64,000 nucleotides of DNA, taken from assembly GCF_024323335.1 (NCBI RefSeq), contig NC_066585.1, positions 184,861,684 to 184,925,683 on the forward strand. The letters are read 5' to 3'. How positions within the stretch are numbered: the stretch's first letter is position 1; every line of letters begins with the position of its first letter. The notes beneath the pieces are model-generated. The model saw only the letters and a list, made by a program, of their open reading frames with translations. It was not told the DNA's origin and ran no database searches. Both the position numbers and the translations under genes were made by a program. The DNA comes from Lathyrus oleraceus (lineage: Eukaryota; Streptophyta; Magnoliopsida; Fabales; Fabaceae). This document shows positions 32,403 through 44,541 of the stretch, piece after piece.

Positions 32403-32574
32403 AATCAACTCCCGAACCCGAATACGGTTGCGACGACCATTATTCCATTTCCTAAAGGTTTTATCGATATTTTCCTATTCCTTCATTGGGATAAATAAAG
32501 TTCGGTGGCGACTCTGTTCGAACATAATTTTTTCCGCGACCATCGCGAGGAATCGTAATTTTCGAGATGCGACA

Positions 32575-32590
32575 AGTGTATTTCAATTAA

Positions 32591-32653
<63 letters not shown>

Positions 32654-33462
32654 TTATTCAATATATTTTAAAAGTATATTTTTTATAATAAAGATCTTAC
32701 TTTACACAGTTGGCCAAATAGAAAATAAGAGGAAGAAGGAATATAAGCGGATAAAATAACTTTGTTAAACAAATAGGTGAACTAATTCTAATGAGAGAAG
32801 ATAAAATATAAAGAATAAGTTTTAACATTAGAGCCTAAATATGTATTAAAAGGGTCAAAAGCTTGTACTAATGTGGGACGTGAGGTACTAGAAAATATAG
32901 TTGGAAATTTTGAAAAGAATAGAAAATACAAATCCCAATTAAGCCTGTCAGCAAGCATCATTGATTTCCCAAGCCACTTCAGCTAGAGGGTACAAAAAGC
33001 ATCATTTATTCCTTATTACAATTTTCATGGTTACTTTAACTTTTTTATTCCTTGCTTCACTTTAATATAGAATTATTCAATATCATTAACCAAAGCAAAA
33101 CCAAAACTAAAATTCTTTCTAAACTTTAGAAAAGAATCTTAAGCTATATATGTTCTATAAATATTGTCATAGGCGTCCAATTAAGTAATCACACAAGAGT
33201 TTCATCGTAGGTATGAAATGCACCCATCAATCATTATTATAAATAACTTTTTTTTATATATTTCATCATTAGTTTATGTAATTTATATGAATGAGATATA
33301 TTAATGGTCAAATATACTAAACTTATAATAACGACGGGGAGAGTGTATATATTTAATTGAATAATTTCTTTTTTATTGTTCACAACACATATTTATATAT
33401 ACAAGTCTAACATTCAGATTTTCTTTTTTCTCGCTAGCCTTAATTAATATTTTGAGAAAACC
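32575..33462 (+). promoter_or_regulatory. Upstream region of the NLR gene, with AT microsatellite and TATA-like box
   Basis: The Ogre LTR ends at 32574, so the NLR gene has less than 0.9 kb of upstream DNA that is not retrotransposon. This region is AT-rich and holds a TA-dinucleotide run (32594-32650). A TATATATA stretch near 33393 lies about 70 bp before the start codon and could be the TATA box. No other regulatory site can be supported. Confidence 0.5.
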
Positions 33463-36349
33463 ATGGAAGCGTTGGGTGTAATATGGGAAGTTGCTAAAAG
33501 TTTGTTCAGTTGCACAAATGCACAAGCTGCCTATGTTTATAAGCTGCAGGAGAATCTGGAATCATTGATGGAAAAATGGGAAGATCTTCAAAACAAGAAA
33601 AAGGATGTGCAAACAGAAATTGATAGAGCTGAGAGCACAGGACTCATGAAAAGAACAAACGAAGTGATTGGTTGGCTACATGAATTTCTAAAACTTGAAG
33701 AGGTATTTTTCATACTAGCTTTTCTTTATTTGACTTTAATCTACATCACATACATTGAATTTCAAGTTTGGAAATTGGAAAATATATGTCCGTGTCCAAA
33801 ACCGACATTTATTATAGTTTAGTTAGGATGATATTTCTTGGAACATAATGACATTTTTCTAAATTTTCTTCCTGCCTCATATGCTCATGACTCTGTATTT
33901 CTAACAGAAAATGAAAGATACTCCCAGTTCTCAAGAAGTTCAAAGTAACCAATGTCTGAATGGTTATTGCCCAAAGAACATTGTGTCAAGCTACAAGTTA
34001 GGGAAAACAATTGTTAAGAGGCTCAATGAGGTAAATGGCCTTCTTGCTAGAGCTGGTAATATGCAGATTGCTCTCAAGCAACCACCTAAACCTATAGATG
34101 AGATGCCTTCTAGTGAGACTATAGGCTTAGACTTGATGGTCCACAAAGTATGGAATTCTCTTGAGGATGACACTGTTGGTGTAATCGGTTTATATGGAAT
34201 GGGTGGGGCCGGAAAAACAACCCTTATGAAAAGAATTCACAATGAATTAGGAACGAGGGAGCATAGTTTTGATCTAGTGTTATGGATAGTGGTTTCTAGA
34301 GATTCTGATATCAATAAGTTAATGAATGACATCAGCAATAAATTAGGAATTGAGGAAGGTTTTTGGAATAGAAGTACTCAAGATCAAAGAGTATCAAAGA
34401 TTTATGACCGGTTAAAAGGAAAAAAGTTTTTGCTGATGTTAGATGATTTGTGGGGAAAGCTAGAACTAGAAGCAATAGGAGTTCCTGATCCGGAAAAAAA
34501 TAACAAATCAAAAGTAATGTTCACAACACGATCTGAAGATGTGTGTGGTAAAATGCAAGCTCAGAAGAAACTCAAAGTGGAATGTTTATCAGATGAAGAA
34601 GCATTTGATTTGTTTTGTAAGAAAGTAGGTGATGAGACTTTAAAATGTCACTCAGAGATCCCAAAGCTAGCGCGTGAAATGGCTAAAGAATGCAGAGGAT
34701 TGCCGCTAGCATTAATCACTGTGGGAAGTGCCATGGCTGGAGTGGGCAGTTTTGAAGCTTGGATGGTTGCGAAAAATAACTTGAGGAGTTCTCATTGGAC
34801 AGCCTCAGATTTTGAGGATAAAGTTTTTCATATCCTCAAGTTTAGCTACGACAAACTTCCTGATGAGGCGCATAAAAACTGCTTCTTGTACTGTGCACTA
34901 TACCCAGAAGATTTTGAAATAGACACTGATGACCTTATTGATCGATGGATCGCTGAGGGATTTCTCTATGATGATATCAGTATATATGATATGTACAACC
35001 AAGGGAAGTCTGTTGTTGAGAAATTAATACTTTCATGCCTATTAGAAGAGAGTATCGAATCTTTTCATTTTGGTTGGAGGAATAATAGGATAATTAAGAT
35101 GCATGATGTGATTAGAGATATGGCACTATGGTTAGCTCGAGATGAAGACAAAAACAAAGACAAAGTTTTAGTTCAGGGGGAAGTATTTTCCATGTCAAAA
35201 ATGGATTCTAAAAGATTGAATGCTATAGAGAGGATTTCAATAATAATTACAGAGAGTTTAGATGAAAATTGGAATTTTCTGGCTTGTCCAAATCTCATCA
35301 CTCTTTTCTTTAGCATTCGATACTTGTTTGTCCGTCATAATCCTTTTTTTTCAACAAATTTCCAATCATTGAAAAGGTTGAGAGTGTTGGATTTATCATA
35401 TACTACATCTCTTGAGGTAATCTCCCCTAAAATAGGTGAGCTAATCAACTTGGAGTTCCTTAACATTTCTGGAACATCAGTATCTTCGTTTCCGATTGAA
35501 TTGAAGAAGTTGAAAAATTTGAGGGTATTCCTTATGGAATATATGAATGGCTTTTCTATAAATATTTTTCCATTGGCAGTGATAGAAAGTCTTGAACAAT
35601 TAAAGGTGTTTAGATATAGCAGAATATCTCCAGTTATTGAACAAGGAGGCATTTCATTACTAGAGAAACTGGAATCCTTACCAAATTTGGAGGAACTGGG
35701 CATTCAATTAACTAGCTTCACTAGTGTGCAAAGACTATTTCGCTCCACCAGATTACGAGGTTGCTCTCGACATCTTAAGCTTAATTGGATGGAGCAAGAC
35801 ACAGTTGAAATGTCATCATTATTAGCATCCATATCAGAAATGACTCATTTGGACTACATACATCTTTCAGGACAATACAGCCTTGTGGATGGTTCATCGA
35901 TTACACAGAAGTGCCATCTTGGCAAGCTTCGAGAAGTGCACATAGCTGTTTGTTTTTCAATTACTCATTTGACCTGGTTGAGGTATGCTCCACTTCTCGA
36001 GTATCTTGGTGTTTATTATTGTTTGTCAGTTGAACATATCGTGAAGGAAGCCAATGACGAAGATGTTGGCTCAGAATCTAAGAATGATAATATGTTCATA
36101 AATCTTAAAGAACTTCTCCTTTCAAAAATTCCAAAGCTAGTGAGCATTCACAAAAGAGCATTGGCTTTTCCTTCCTTAAAACGTATTCGTGTAAAAGATT
36201 GCCCCAATCTGAGGAAGCTTCCTTTAAACTCCAGCTTTGCATCAAAGAACAACTTGGTTGCAATCGTAGGAGATACCGAGTGGTGGGACAAGTTAGAGTG
36301 GGATGACACAATCATTGAACACTTACTACGTCCTAAATTTCAAGACTAG
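33463..36349 (+). CDS. CC-NB-ARC-LRR (CNL) immune receptor, RPS2/RPS5-like; join 33463-33702 and 33908-36349
   Basis: Intracellular immune receptor of plants that senses pathogen effectors and triggers defence. Exon 1 (80 codons) is a coiled-coil domain (YVYKLQENLESLMEKWEDLQ, EVIGWLHEF). The 205-bp intron (33703-33907) has GT…AG ends and is in phase 0. Exon 2 completes the CC (NIVSSYKLGKTIVKRL). The protein is 893 aa. NB-ARC motifs: P-loop GMGGAGKTT (177-185), RNBS-A FDLVLWIVVSR, kinase-2 LLMLDDLW (255-262; the final Trp is typical of CC types), RNBS-B KVMFTTRS, GLPLA (344-348), RNBS-D CFLYCALYPEDFEI, MHDV (478-481). Leucine-rich repeats follow from about 530 (LRVLDLSYTTSLEVI, LEFLNISGTSVSSFP). 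All catalytic motifs are present and there is no internal stop, so it looks functional. Retrotransposon remains flank it on both sides. Which pathogen it recognises cannot be told. Confidence 0.93.
33703..33907 (+). other. Intron of the NLR gene
   Basis: GAAGAG|GTATTTTT at the donor and TTTCTAACAG|AAAATG at the acceptor. Both exons join in phase 0 and the joined coiled-coil reads naturally through to SSYKLGK. The unspliced frame of exon 1 runs into an unrelated hydrophobic stretch and stops at 33822. Confidence 0.85.
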
Positions 36350-36831
36350 GACACTGATGAATATTGGTAACCAATAGAAATAGGAATTAGTAGCTGTGAT
36401 TGAATAATTAGCCTATGTTTGATATCCAAGTGAAACACCGTAAGTTTGAAAAGCTAATGTATGTATTTATCTTTTACCGTAAGTTTGAAAAGTTAATGTA
36501 TGTATTTATTTTTCACCGTAAGTTTGAAAAAAGCTAATGTGTGTAGCTTTTGCTTTTCGTAGATTTAAAAGTTACTTTTCACATGAGAACTAAAGTTTCC
36601 AAACATAACCTTAATTTTTATGCTTCAAAGTAAACAACCAAACGCGGATGTAAATAGAGACAAGGGGACATATGATAAACAATAACCCCGTAATTTTTGA
36701 AGGACAATTCTATACATTTGATAAGTTTACACCAATCGTGCAAAGTTTCACAAACAAAGTAAAAATAAAACTAAAATTAGTAATGGAAATTAAATAAAAC
36801 CAAGACAGATAAATTATACACTTTTAACACA
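36350..36831 (+). other. 3' flank of the NLR gene with a short 39-bp tandem repeat
   Basis: There is no gene here. A 39-bp unit starting ACCGTAAGTTTGAAAAG is repeated almost three times (36437, 36476, 36515). The unit start resembles a splice donor (CCG|GTAAGT-like), but nothing shows a role. AT-rich sequence fills the rest and includes likely polyadenylation signals for the NLR transcript. Confidence 0.6.
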
Positions 36832-37527
36832 TCCATGAAAGAAGAAGTCGGGTCAATCGAGAAGAATAAGATCTGGGAGCTTGTCGGAAAGTCAATCAAG
36901 AAGCCAGTTGATGTGAAGTGGATTTACAAGCTGAAACGAAGGATGAATGGAAAAAATTTCAAGTATAAGGAAAGATTAATGGCGAGAGGTTTTCTACAAA
37001 AATCTGGTATTAATTTCGACTAAGTCTACACACCTGTTGCAAGGTTGGAGACAATCAGAATTGTTGTGTCGACAACAACATATAGAGGGTGGAAGATACA
37101 TCAGTTGGATGTAAAATCAGCATTTTTGAATGGATCTATGGAGGAAAAAGTCTATGTCAGTCAACCACCAAAATTCAAAATCAAAGGGCATAAGCCGAAG
37201 GTGTATAGATTGAGGAAAGCTCTTTATGGCTTGAAGCAAGCTCCAAGAGCTTGAAATAAGAGAATAGATGGCTTCCTGATCGAAGTAGATTTCACGAAGT
37301 GTGTCTCTGTACATGGAATGTATGTTAACGATGCAGACAGGGTCAGTCGAATCATCATATGCTTGTATTAGATGATTTGTTGATTACAGGTGCAAATGAA
37401 GTTGGGATAAGTAAAGTCAAGACGAAGCTAATGCAAGAGTTTGAAATGTCCGACCTAGGGAATTTGTCATATTTCTTAGGGATGAAGTTCAAAGACACGG
37501 GCGAAGGAATGTTTCTGACTCGATTTT
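36832..37527 (+). pseudogene. Ty1/copia reverse-transcriptase fragment, broken
   Basis: The residues are typical of copia RT: SIEKNKIWELVGKS, VDVKWIYKLKRR, TPVARLETIRIV, IHQLDVKSAFLNGSMEEKVY, YRLRKALYGLKQAPRA, and after a frame change LDDLLITGANEVG and LSYFLGMKFKDTGEG. Stops occur at 37021-37023 and 37252-37254, with a frameshift near 37330-37360. It lacks gag, protease, integrase, RNase H and LTRs. It reads plus, opposite to the copia remnant at 41191-51831, so the two are different insertions. Confidence 0.9.
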
Positions 37528-40500
37528 GACTCCTGGATATCCCTAGACCTATTTCAAAAGCATTTAATCAAAAGATTCATTATTTATTCATAAAAAATGA
37601 CTTATGTCATGATTATGTTACAAATGCTAATTTCCAACAAATTCTATCTTCCATCAAGCTTCATTCCCATGGCTTGTTCTTCACTTTCCAATATTGCTTC
37701 AAGTTCATTCTTCCACTACAATGCTCATTTTTCTACAAAGAAAATTGGGATCAAGTTAGTCTTCATGAATCATAAGCGTAAGTCATCAAAAAGCAATAAA
37801 AAAAATCATGAAGAACTCAAGAAAACTTAGGAAATTCTGCAATCTTCCTTAAATTCAATACTTATTTTTTCAACACTTTCCAACATTGATTCATGCCCAA
37901 AAAATCAAAATTTGATTCATAAGTTTATACTATTCAAAAGTGCACTTTTTCAACACAAAATCATTTCTCAAAAGCACTTAAAGTCATGGGATAATTCAGC
38001 AAAAATTCATGACAAAAGTGGCAAAAAATCAAAGATAAAAACATTCAAAAATTCCAAGTTTCGTGCATAATCACCAATGACCTTCTATCTTATATTCCAA
38101 CTTAATACTTTTGCAAAAACCAAACATCATTTGTCTCTAATTAGCTATGCGTTCACAACCATTCAATTACATAATTAACTCTTAACTACCATAACTACCA
38201 AACTAACACAAATTTCAAATTTTATTTTCAATTAAATTTTCATTCAATCATAACCATTCATAACAATCAATTCAAGAGTTGAAATTAGTGATCCACAACT
38301 AAGTCTTAGATTAATTTCCAACCATTGATAAACCTCTTACTTTGATCACTATCCAATGACGCTCATTCATTTACAAAATCTATATAAACATGCAATTTTT
38401 TAAAATTTCAGACTTAACTCATATTAACTCCTTTAACCATTTTACACCATTTTTTTCTCTTTTCTTCACTCCCTCACCATCACCAAAGCTCATATTCAAT
38501 ACCATTTAGAACTTCACATTGAAGTTCTAAATTTGGTGGAACTTAACCACAAACCAATTTCAGTCAATCATCAAGTTTCAGTAATTCATTATCATCAAAA
38601 GTCATCATCCGAAGTTCATCAAGATTCAAGTATATTCATCAATATTCTACATTCAAGATTCATCTTCTATATTCATTCATCATCAAAAATAATCATCAAA
38701 CTTGAAAATTATTGGAAGCATAGCGAAAAAGATTTACCTTTGAAGTTTTCCGGATTTCTCTCCGGCACTCCGTTAGCAACCTTTAACCGGAGAAAACAAT
38801 CCGCTCTGAAGGTAACTCTTCAACTCTTTTATTCCATACCAGTGCCATGAGTTGTTGAATGATTCTTGTTGATTAATTTAAGTCACTGTTATGAAATAAC
38901 TTATTTAATAAGCACTTTTTTCTTTAAACAAAAGAAATCCAATTTCAAGTAGTTAGAAAATTGCAAAAATCAACATACCATAGTTTTGCATAGCGTTGAA
39001 TTATGCATTGTATTAGTGTAGAGTTTAGACATAGAGTATGAAATAGTTTATTAGAATAATCACTTATTTAAGACAAAAATCCAACTTTGTCATAGATCAC
39101 AAAAAACTTTCTCCTTGAATTTTCAAAACAATAATCAACACAACAAAAAGATCAAGAAAAAAACAGAAGTGAAAGGAGTTCATAATAGAATCGTAACAAA
39201 CCAAACGAGAAATAAAACTTGATTGAAGCAATTCACAGAACACTTGATATGCAAATTACGAAACATCAAACTATAATAATTATGTCGATACAGAAACAAT
39301 GCAAAACCAAAACTGAATTGGAACCTGAAAATCATGAACAAAGTCTAATCAAAAATCAAAACCTAAACGAAATTGATGAACTCTGAATCCAAACTTGATA
39401 CCGAACCAAAACCGTTCATCCTACTTAATTTATTATTATGTGTGTGATGTTGCTGCATTGTGCAAGAGTAATTTATTCTACGCTATAATGTGAGTGCCGC
39501 AAATTAGAGACGGTTGCTTTGCCAAAAATATCGTTGGTACAAAATCCATTTCGAACTTTTGTAATATCTTTCCATTTCGATTAGAGGTTTCTTGTGCCCT
39601 GTTTCTGTCTTTCCTTTTTAGCAAAAGAACATGGAAATAACTCTTAGTTAACCGTTTATGGTTTGTATCATATTAATAATCAGTATTCAATTTCTTAGAG
39701 GGGGTGAACAATGACACTTTGGATTCTCCATATTAGGATGTTGTCACTTTTACTGCAAACATGGAATAGATGATAACTATGGATTCATTTTTATCAACAA
39801 AAAAAAATAGAGTTTATTTTGACTTAATTTTCATTAGAATTAATCTAGTTTTGTAATAAAAATAGGACATTAGTTCTCTTGAATAATTAGGATTAAGTTA
39901 AATTTTATTAGAAAATTAGAGTGAATATCATCTGATTTTTTTATGCCTCTTTGATAGCTTGACCTTATATCTTGCATAATCTCATTTGTCTTGATCTACT
40001 TAATTGTTTAAATTCCTTTTGGTCAATTAATTAGATTAATGAATTTAAGACTATTTAATTAATCTTTCAAAATAAATTGCATACTCCCTTAGGTTTTTAT
40101 TCAATTAATTGATCACAAGTCCCTTGATCACTAGATTTGAATTAGATCTTAAGACTTGCACCCATACTTGATCCATTAAATCAATCCTAAATCCTTTCAC
40201 ATTCAAAACCCTAGAAAATAGAAAAATTAATGCACGGCCACATTATGCTCGAGCCCCATTTTGGTACCATTTCCTATTCTCTCATATTCATGTCTTTTCC
40301 TTTGCCCATTTAAAACTAAAGATCTTCTTTTGAAAATAAATTCAAAATACTTAACAATAAACGAGTTTAATTCGGTCCTCATAGGATGAAAAAGAGAGGT
40401 CATGATGCACTTGCCCTTTCAGCTCTCGAGTATTCTGATTGTCGGTCGTACTTAGCATGTGGTTAGATTCTTGTCTCCCTCTAAGTACCAACGATTAAAC

Positions 40501-41190
40501 TCGCCTCACAAATTTCATAAACAAAAGCTTTTGGGAGGAAAGAGAGAGGTCAGGATGCAATTGTCCTTTCAGGTCCCGAGTACTTGGATTACCGGTCGTA
40601 CTTAGCTTGTGGTATGATACTTGTCTTCAACTTAAAATCAATCACAACCAATCAAATTCAATTTTCTCCGCCTTAGGGAATTCAAAAGGTTTTTCATAAA
40701 GAACATGTCATTTTTGTTCTGCCTCAATACAAACAATGCTTAAACCTCCCACGTACGAGTATACAAGCAACGTTTAACTACTAGAACATGAGCATTAACA
40801 TCATCGAATAAAAATGACCAACAAAGACTCATTTTCTACCCCATAAACTTTGAGGCTCTGATTTTTTTATTGCACTATAAGAATACTTAAGCACAGGATT
40901 TTGAAATCTTTGCGCGACATTAATTAAAAACTTATTTCCCCCTTAATTAAAATCAATCGTAAGTAACCTTTAGATAATAACACTCATTCATGCAAAAACA
41001 ATCAAAACTGTTCCCGTTGTATACAACGGATGTGAGGAGTTCTAATATCTTTTCCTTGCATAATCGACTCCCGAACCCGAATTTGGTTGCAACGACCATC
41101 TTCTTTTCTTTTAAGTGTTTTATCGATATTTTCTATTTTCTTTGGAATAAATAAAGTTCGGTGGAGACTCTGTATTTTTCGCGGTGCGAT
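37528..41190 (+). mobile_element. Truncated Ogre-type LTR fragment
   Basis: This is AT-rich, non-coding sequence with the full set of Ogre LTR-end marks: two ~150-bp repeats with AAGAGAGGTCA (40389 and 40541), a degenerate ACGTAGGCA stem-loop (40882), the 48-nt module (41014-41061), a mutated PBS-like TGGAGACTCTG (41162-41172) and the end TTCGCGGTGCGA. The final CA and the LTR start are missing, so both ends are broken. The frames inside (for example 38533-38850) show no family features. Confidence 0.75.
41014..41061 (+). other. 48-nt double-hairpin module, LTR copy 5
   Basis: CCGTTG-TATA-CAACGG (perfect), then ATGTGAGGAG, the loop TTCTAATATCTT, and TTCCTTGCAT. Although this LTR fragment is degraded, a G-to-A change in the left arm is matched by C-to-T in the right arm, so pairing persists. 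Confidence 0.82.
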
Positions 41191-41842
41191 AGAGGTTACA
41201 TGAGTAGAAGCACTACTATCAACCACCCAATCCATCTCATCACATGATAGATTTACATTTTCTACATAACTATCATAAAAAACAAAGAAATCATCAACAA
41301 TAGCAACATCTTCATTATTGTTACCTTCCTTTTTGTTGTTGTTGTTGTAGATCTTCTTCTTGTTTTCCCTTTTCAACTGTCGACAATACTTTTTTATGTA
41401 TCCCTTTTTCCCACAATGATGACACTCAATATTAGAGAATTTATTACAGTCTTCTTGTGATTACTTGAACCTCTATTTTGATGTCTCCCCCTCGATTCTG
41501 TAACCAACACCTTGAAATATGAAGAAGAACCTTGTGACTTACCCCTCAACTCCTCATTCAACACACTACTTTTAGCCAAGTTCATCAAGATGATACCATT
41601 TAGAACAGAGTTAGATAAGGATATCCTAAAAGTCTCCCAAGAATTAGGCAAAGTACCAAGAAACCACAAATCTTGAATTTCATCATCAAAAGTAAGATTC
41701 ATCACCGACAATTGATTTAGAATCCCTTGGAAAGTGTTCAAGTGATCGGTCATTGGTGAACCATCACTATACCTCAATGACATCAATTGCTTGAACAAGA
41801 AAAACTTATTGTTCCCCGTCTTTCTTGCATACAACTCCTCAG
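41191..41842 (-). pseudogene. Ty1/copia gag C-terminal part and protease start, broken (left of the Athila insertion)
   Basis: On the minus strand: copia gag (YARKTGNNKFFLFKQLMSLR, HLNTFQGILNQLSVMNLTFD, FLGTLPNSWETFRISLSNS), then a zinc knuckle CHHCGKKGYIKKYC whose usual His is Tyr, then the protease start WVVDSSASTHVTS. A frame change separates gag from the zinc knuckle. The sequence ends against the Ogre LTR fragment at 41190. It continues on the other side of the Athila element at 50918. Confidence 0.87.
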
Positions 41843-41847
41843 GGTTG

Positions 41848-43039
41848 TGTTGAAAAGTATATTTTCGGCAAATATTTTAATATCGTATCCACATAGATTG
41901 GTTGTTGTTACTGTCGTTCTATAATCCAAATTGTTATAAGTTTAAAATGTAACCAAGTTGTTTTGTTTGAAAAGTTATCTTTTGAGTAAAATGTCACTAA
42001 AACAATAAAATAGTTTTAACCAAATGTAAAAGGCTTGGCAAGATTGGAGTTCACTATCCTATTTTCTTATGTTTCCTTAATGACAACTATATGGACTTAA
42101 GATTATTGATGATGTTCAAGTATCCTCTCAATATCATTTATTTCTAAATGATATTGTGATAATTATTATATTAATCTTTAGACGATTTCTCCACCTAAAT
42201 ATCAATATAGCAATCTTTAATGTTTGATACAACATAAGAGTAGTGTATAAATCTATTTCTACAACTCATTAACTACTTGAAAGCATATTTTAAGTCAAGA
42301 CTTGAATAATCTTTCTCAACAACTACTCAAATCTAAATATTCAAAATAGGGCAAAAATATCATTCAATACATCAATAACGTTTTGTCATATACAAGAGTC
42401 AAATGGAATATATAAACAAATAGGAATAGCTACTACCTCCAATCTTGATAAAATGGGGTTTAGCTCCTCATCATCATTTTGGACAGCAAAATGCAATAGC
42501 AAACTAAACTCTCTTTTTCTTCTACAATGTGTGTATATTTCTATTTTTTCCATTCTGTTTTTTAAAGAGTTCAACCTTTCCTAAAATGTTCATTTTCATC
42601 TAAAACTGAAAAGCACTCTAAAAATGATACAAAACTGTCACACTAAAGTTGGGTTGAAAACAGAACACTTGGCCCAAACAAAATGCTTGCTGGTTTCGCA
42701 AGGTTCGCGGTGCCATCCCTTGTCGCGGCGCGAACTGAAGCAATTTTAGCTTCTTTGCCTTGCAAGCTTCATTTAACAGTTCTCCCAAGTGTTATTCTTC
42801 CAAATGCTTCCAAATTGCCATTGAAACTTCTTCCAAATTATGCTTGTGCACTCCAATGCTCTCTTGTCCAAAAACTCTACAAAACTAACAAATACGTGAA
42901 ATATCTACTTAAAACATAATTACTTAAACTTAATTGCATTTATACAAAATTGTGAGGATAAAAATGTGTAATTCAATAAGAAAATGGTAAAAGGGACCAA
43001 TAAAAATATATGAAAAGTAGTACTAATTGGTCCTTAACA
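41848..43039 (-). repeat. 3' LTR of the minus-strand Athila element
   Basis: On the minus strand it starts TGTTAAGGACC and ends CTTTTCAACA. The polypurine tract AAGTTGGGGAGAGT lies directly before it. It retains a degraded pair of the GC palindrome (about 42701-42736). Confidence 0.92.
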
Positions 43040-44541
43040 ACTCTCCCCAACTTATCATTTTGTTTGTCCCTAAACAAAAGTTTTCACCAAAACAACCAAA
43101 GCAATGAAACAATACATTGAAACAAGGATTAACCAAGGACATTCAAATGGTTCAAAAGTGTATGGCCCTTTCTCAATCCACCTATCTCAATGCTAGACAA
43201 AACATGAATAAGAGCAATGGTTGGGTGCGAATATCATACCAAAGAATTCAAAATAATACATGTCAAAATTGAATCAAACTTACACACACACCATAATAAT
43301 GATCAATAAACATGAAGGTTTACTTTCACTCATCCAAACAATTAAATCAACAACAACTCGAATCATGCGGTCATCAAAGCAAATACTAAATCATGTTAAA
43401 AATGAGAATCAAGAGGTCTTTCAAAGGTTGTAATGTGGCTTGGGTTACAAGAAAGGATATGATTAAGAGAATTCAACAAAAATGCCTATCCTAAGGGAGC
43501 ATTCCCATACATTCAACTCAACAACAATTTTCGTTTCTTTGATCCCCATCTTTCTTCTTTTCTTATTTTTCACATCCACACAACCATGAGCTTTTTCTTT
43601 GTTTTTTCTTTCTTTTCTTTTTCTTTGCTCTATAGTTTCAAAGGTGATTTCTTTTTCTTGTTTCTTTTCACACTTTCACCCTTTTATAAAACATCATTTT
43701 TCCAAGTTTCTAATCAACTCTTCTAATTTACTCTCCCCAACTTTAGATTTCAAAACCAAATTTATTCAATAATGTTCCCTACTTAGACATAGGCGAAAGG
43801 CAAAATTTGCAAACAAACTCGGTTTGAAGGTTCAATTGAAACGAAAGAAATTAGGATTCATTTATTCACAAAATTTTCAATTGACTTTACACTTATCAAT
43901 CAAATGAATCCTAAAACAAGCTCAAAGGGGGTTAACTAAGGATCACTCCTCACAAGGTTAGTTGATTCAAAACTTTTTGGCCAAGTGGTTTTTCTCATAA
44001 CAAACAATGCCTCTATCATATTCACAATTTTCACAAAAATAGATTAATGCATGATTTAGCATGATAAGAATGAATTGAAATAATGTTCGGTTTCCCGCAT
44101 TTAGTGTACAATGGAAAGCTACCTCACAATTGGTTAAGTCCTATTTTGATTCAAAAATGACATGTATCTCAATGAATTTATGATATGGAATTTGCAACAC
44201 ACCATCAAACTACTCATGTTAAGTCTAGAAAGCGATAAAGTGTACCTTGAAACGCCGACACTAATTCTTATCATCACCACTCGAAGTGTCCTAGACTCCC
44301 TTCTTTGCAAGCATTTCTTGGTTGCTTTAAGCTTAACTTAAGAATAAGAAAAATTAAACAAACAAATGGGGTATACCAAATTCATTGTAACACACAATTA
44401 AATCTCACAAAAGATTCATGCAATTAATAAAAAAAAGTTTATGGTGAAACTAGAGCCACCAAAAGTACAATGGTAATTAAACAAAAAACATAATAATAAA
44501 AACTCAAAAAATAAAAATCTACTACTACTCAAACAAAATCC
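43040..44541 (-). other. 3' untranslated region of the minus-strand Athila element
   Basis: Reversed and diverged counterpart of 17914-19430. There is no gene. The poly-A hairpin of the other copy is represented by a T/C-rich run (43590-43630) between GAGC/GCTC arms. Confidence 0.8.

Larger units (their letters stand above)
23669..32574 (+). mobile_element. Ogre 3' LTR (about 4.9 kb), interrupted by a solo LTR
   Basis: The LTR starts TGTCATACCCCAATTTTG after the polypurine tract and ends TTCGAGATGCGACA at 32574. Removing the inserted solo LTR and one copy of its target site (26346-30337) leaves about 4,914 bp, in the range known for Ogre LTRs. It contains no gene; its many short frames are chance. 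Its last part carries six ~140-bp hairpin repeats, the ACGTAGGCA stem-loop, the 48-nt module and the PBS-like motif. The internal region and 5' LTR of this element are left of 21961 and outside the window. Confidence 0.87.

Noticed and set aside
32594..32650. TA microsatellite as the NLR promoter TATA box
   Set aside because: It is more than 800 bp from the start codon. The TATATATA near 33393 is much better placed.
33911..36349. NLR starting at the ATG at 33911 as a single-exon gene
   Set aside because: That would drop the first 80 residues of the coiled-coil. Clear GT-AG sites join 33463-33702 to 33908 in phase 0, giving the usual CNL N-terminus.
38533..38850. 105-codon plus-strand frame as a host gene
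   Set aside because: It lies within an Ogre-type LTR fragment and has His/Ser/Ile-rich low-complexity sequence without a recognisable domain.
36832..41842. Copia fragments at 36832 and 41191 as one element split by the Ogre LTR fragment
   Set aside because: They read on opposite strands (RT plus, gag-protease minus), so a simple insertion into one element does not explain them.
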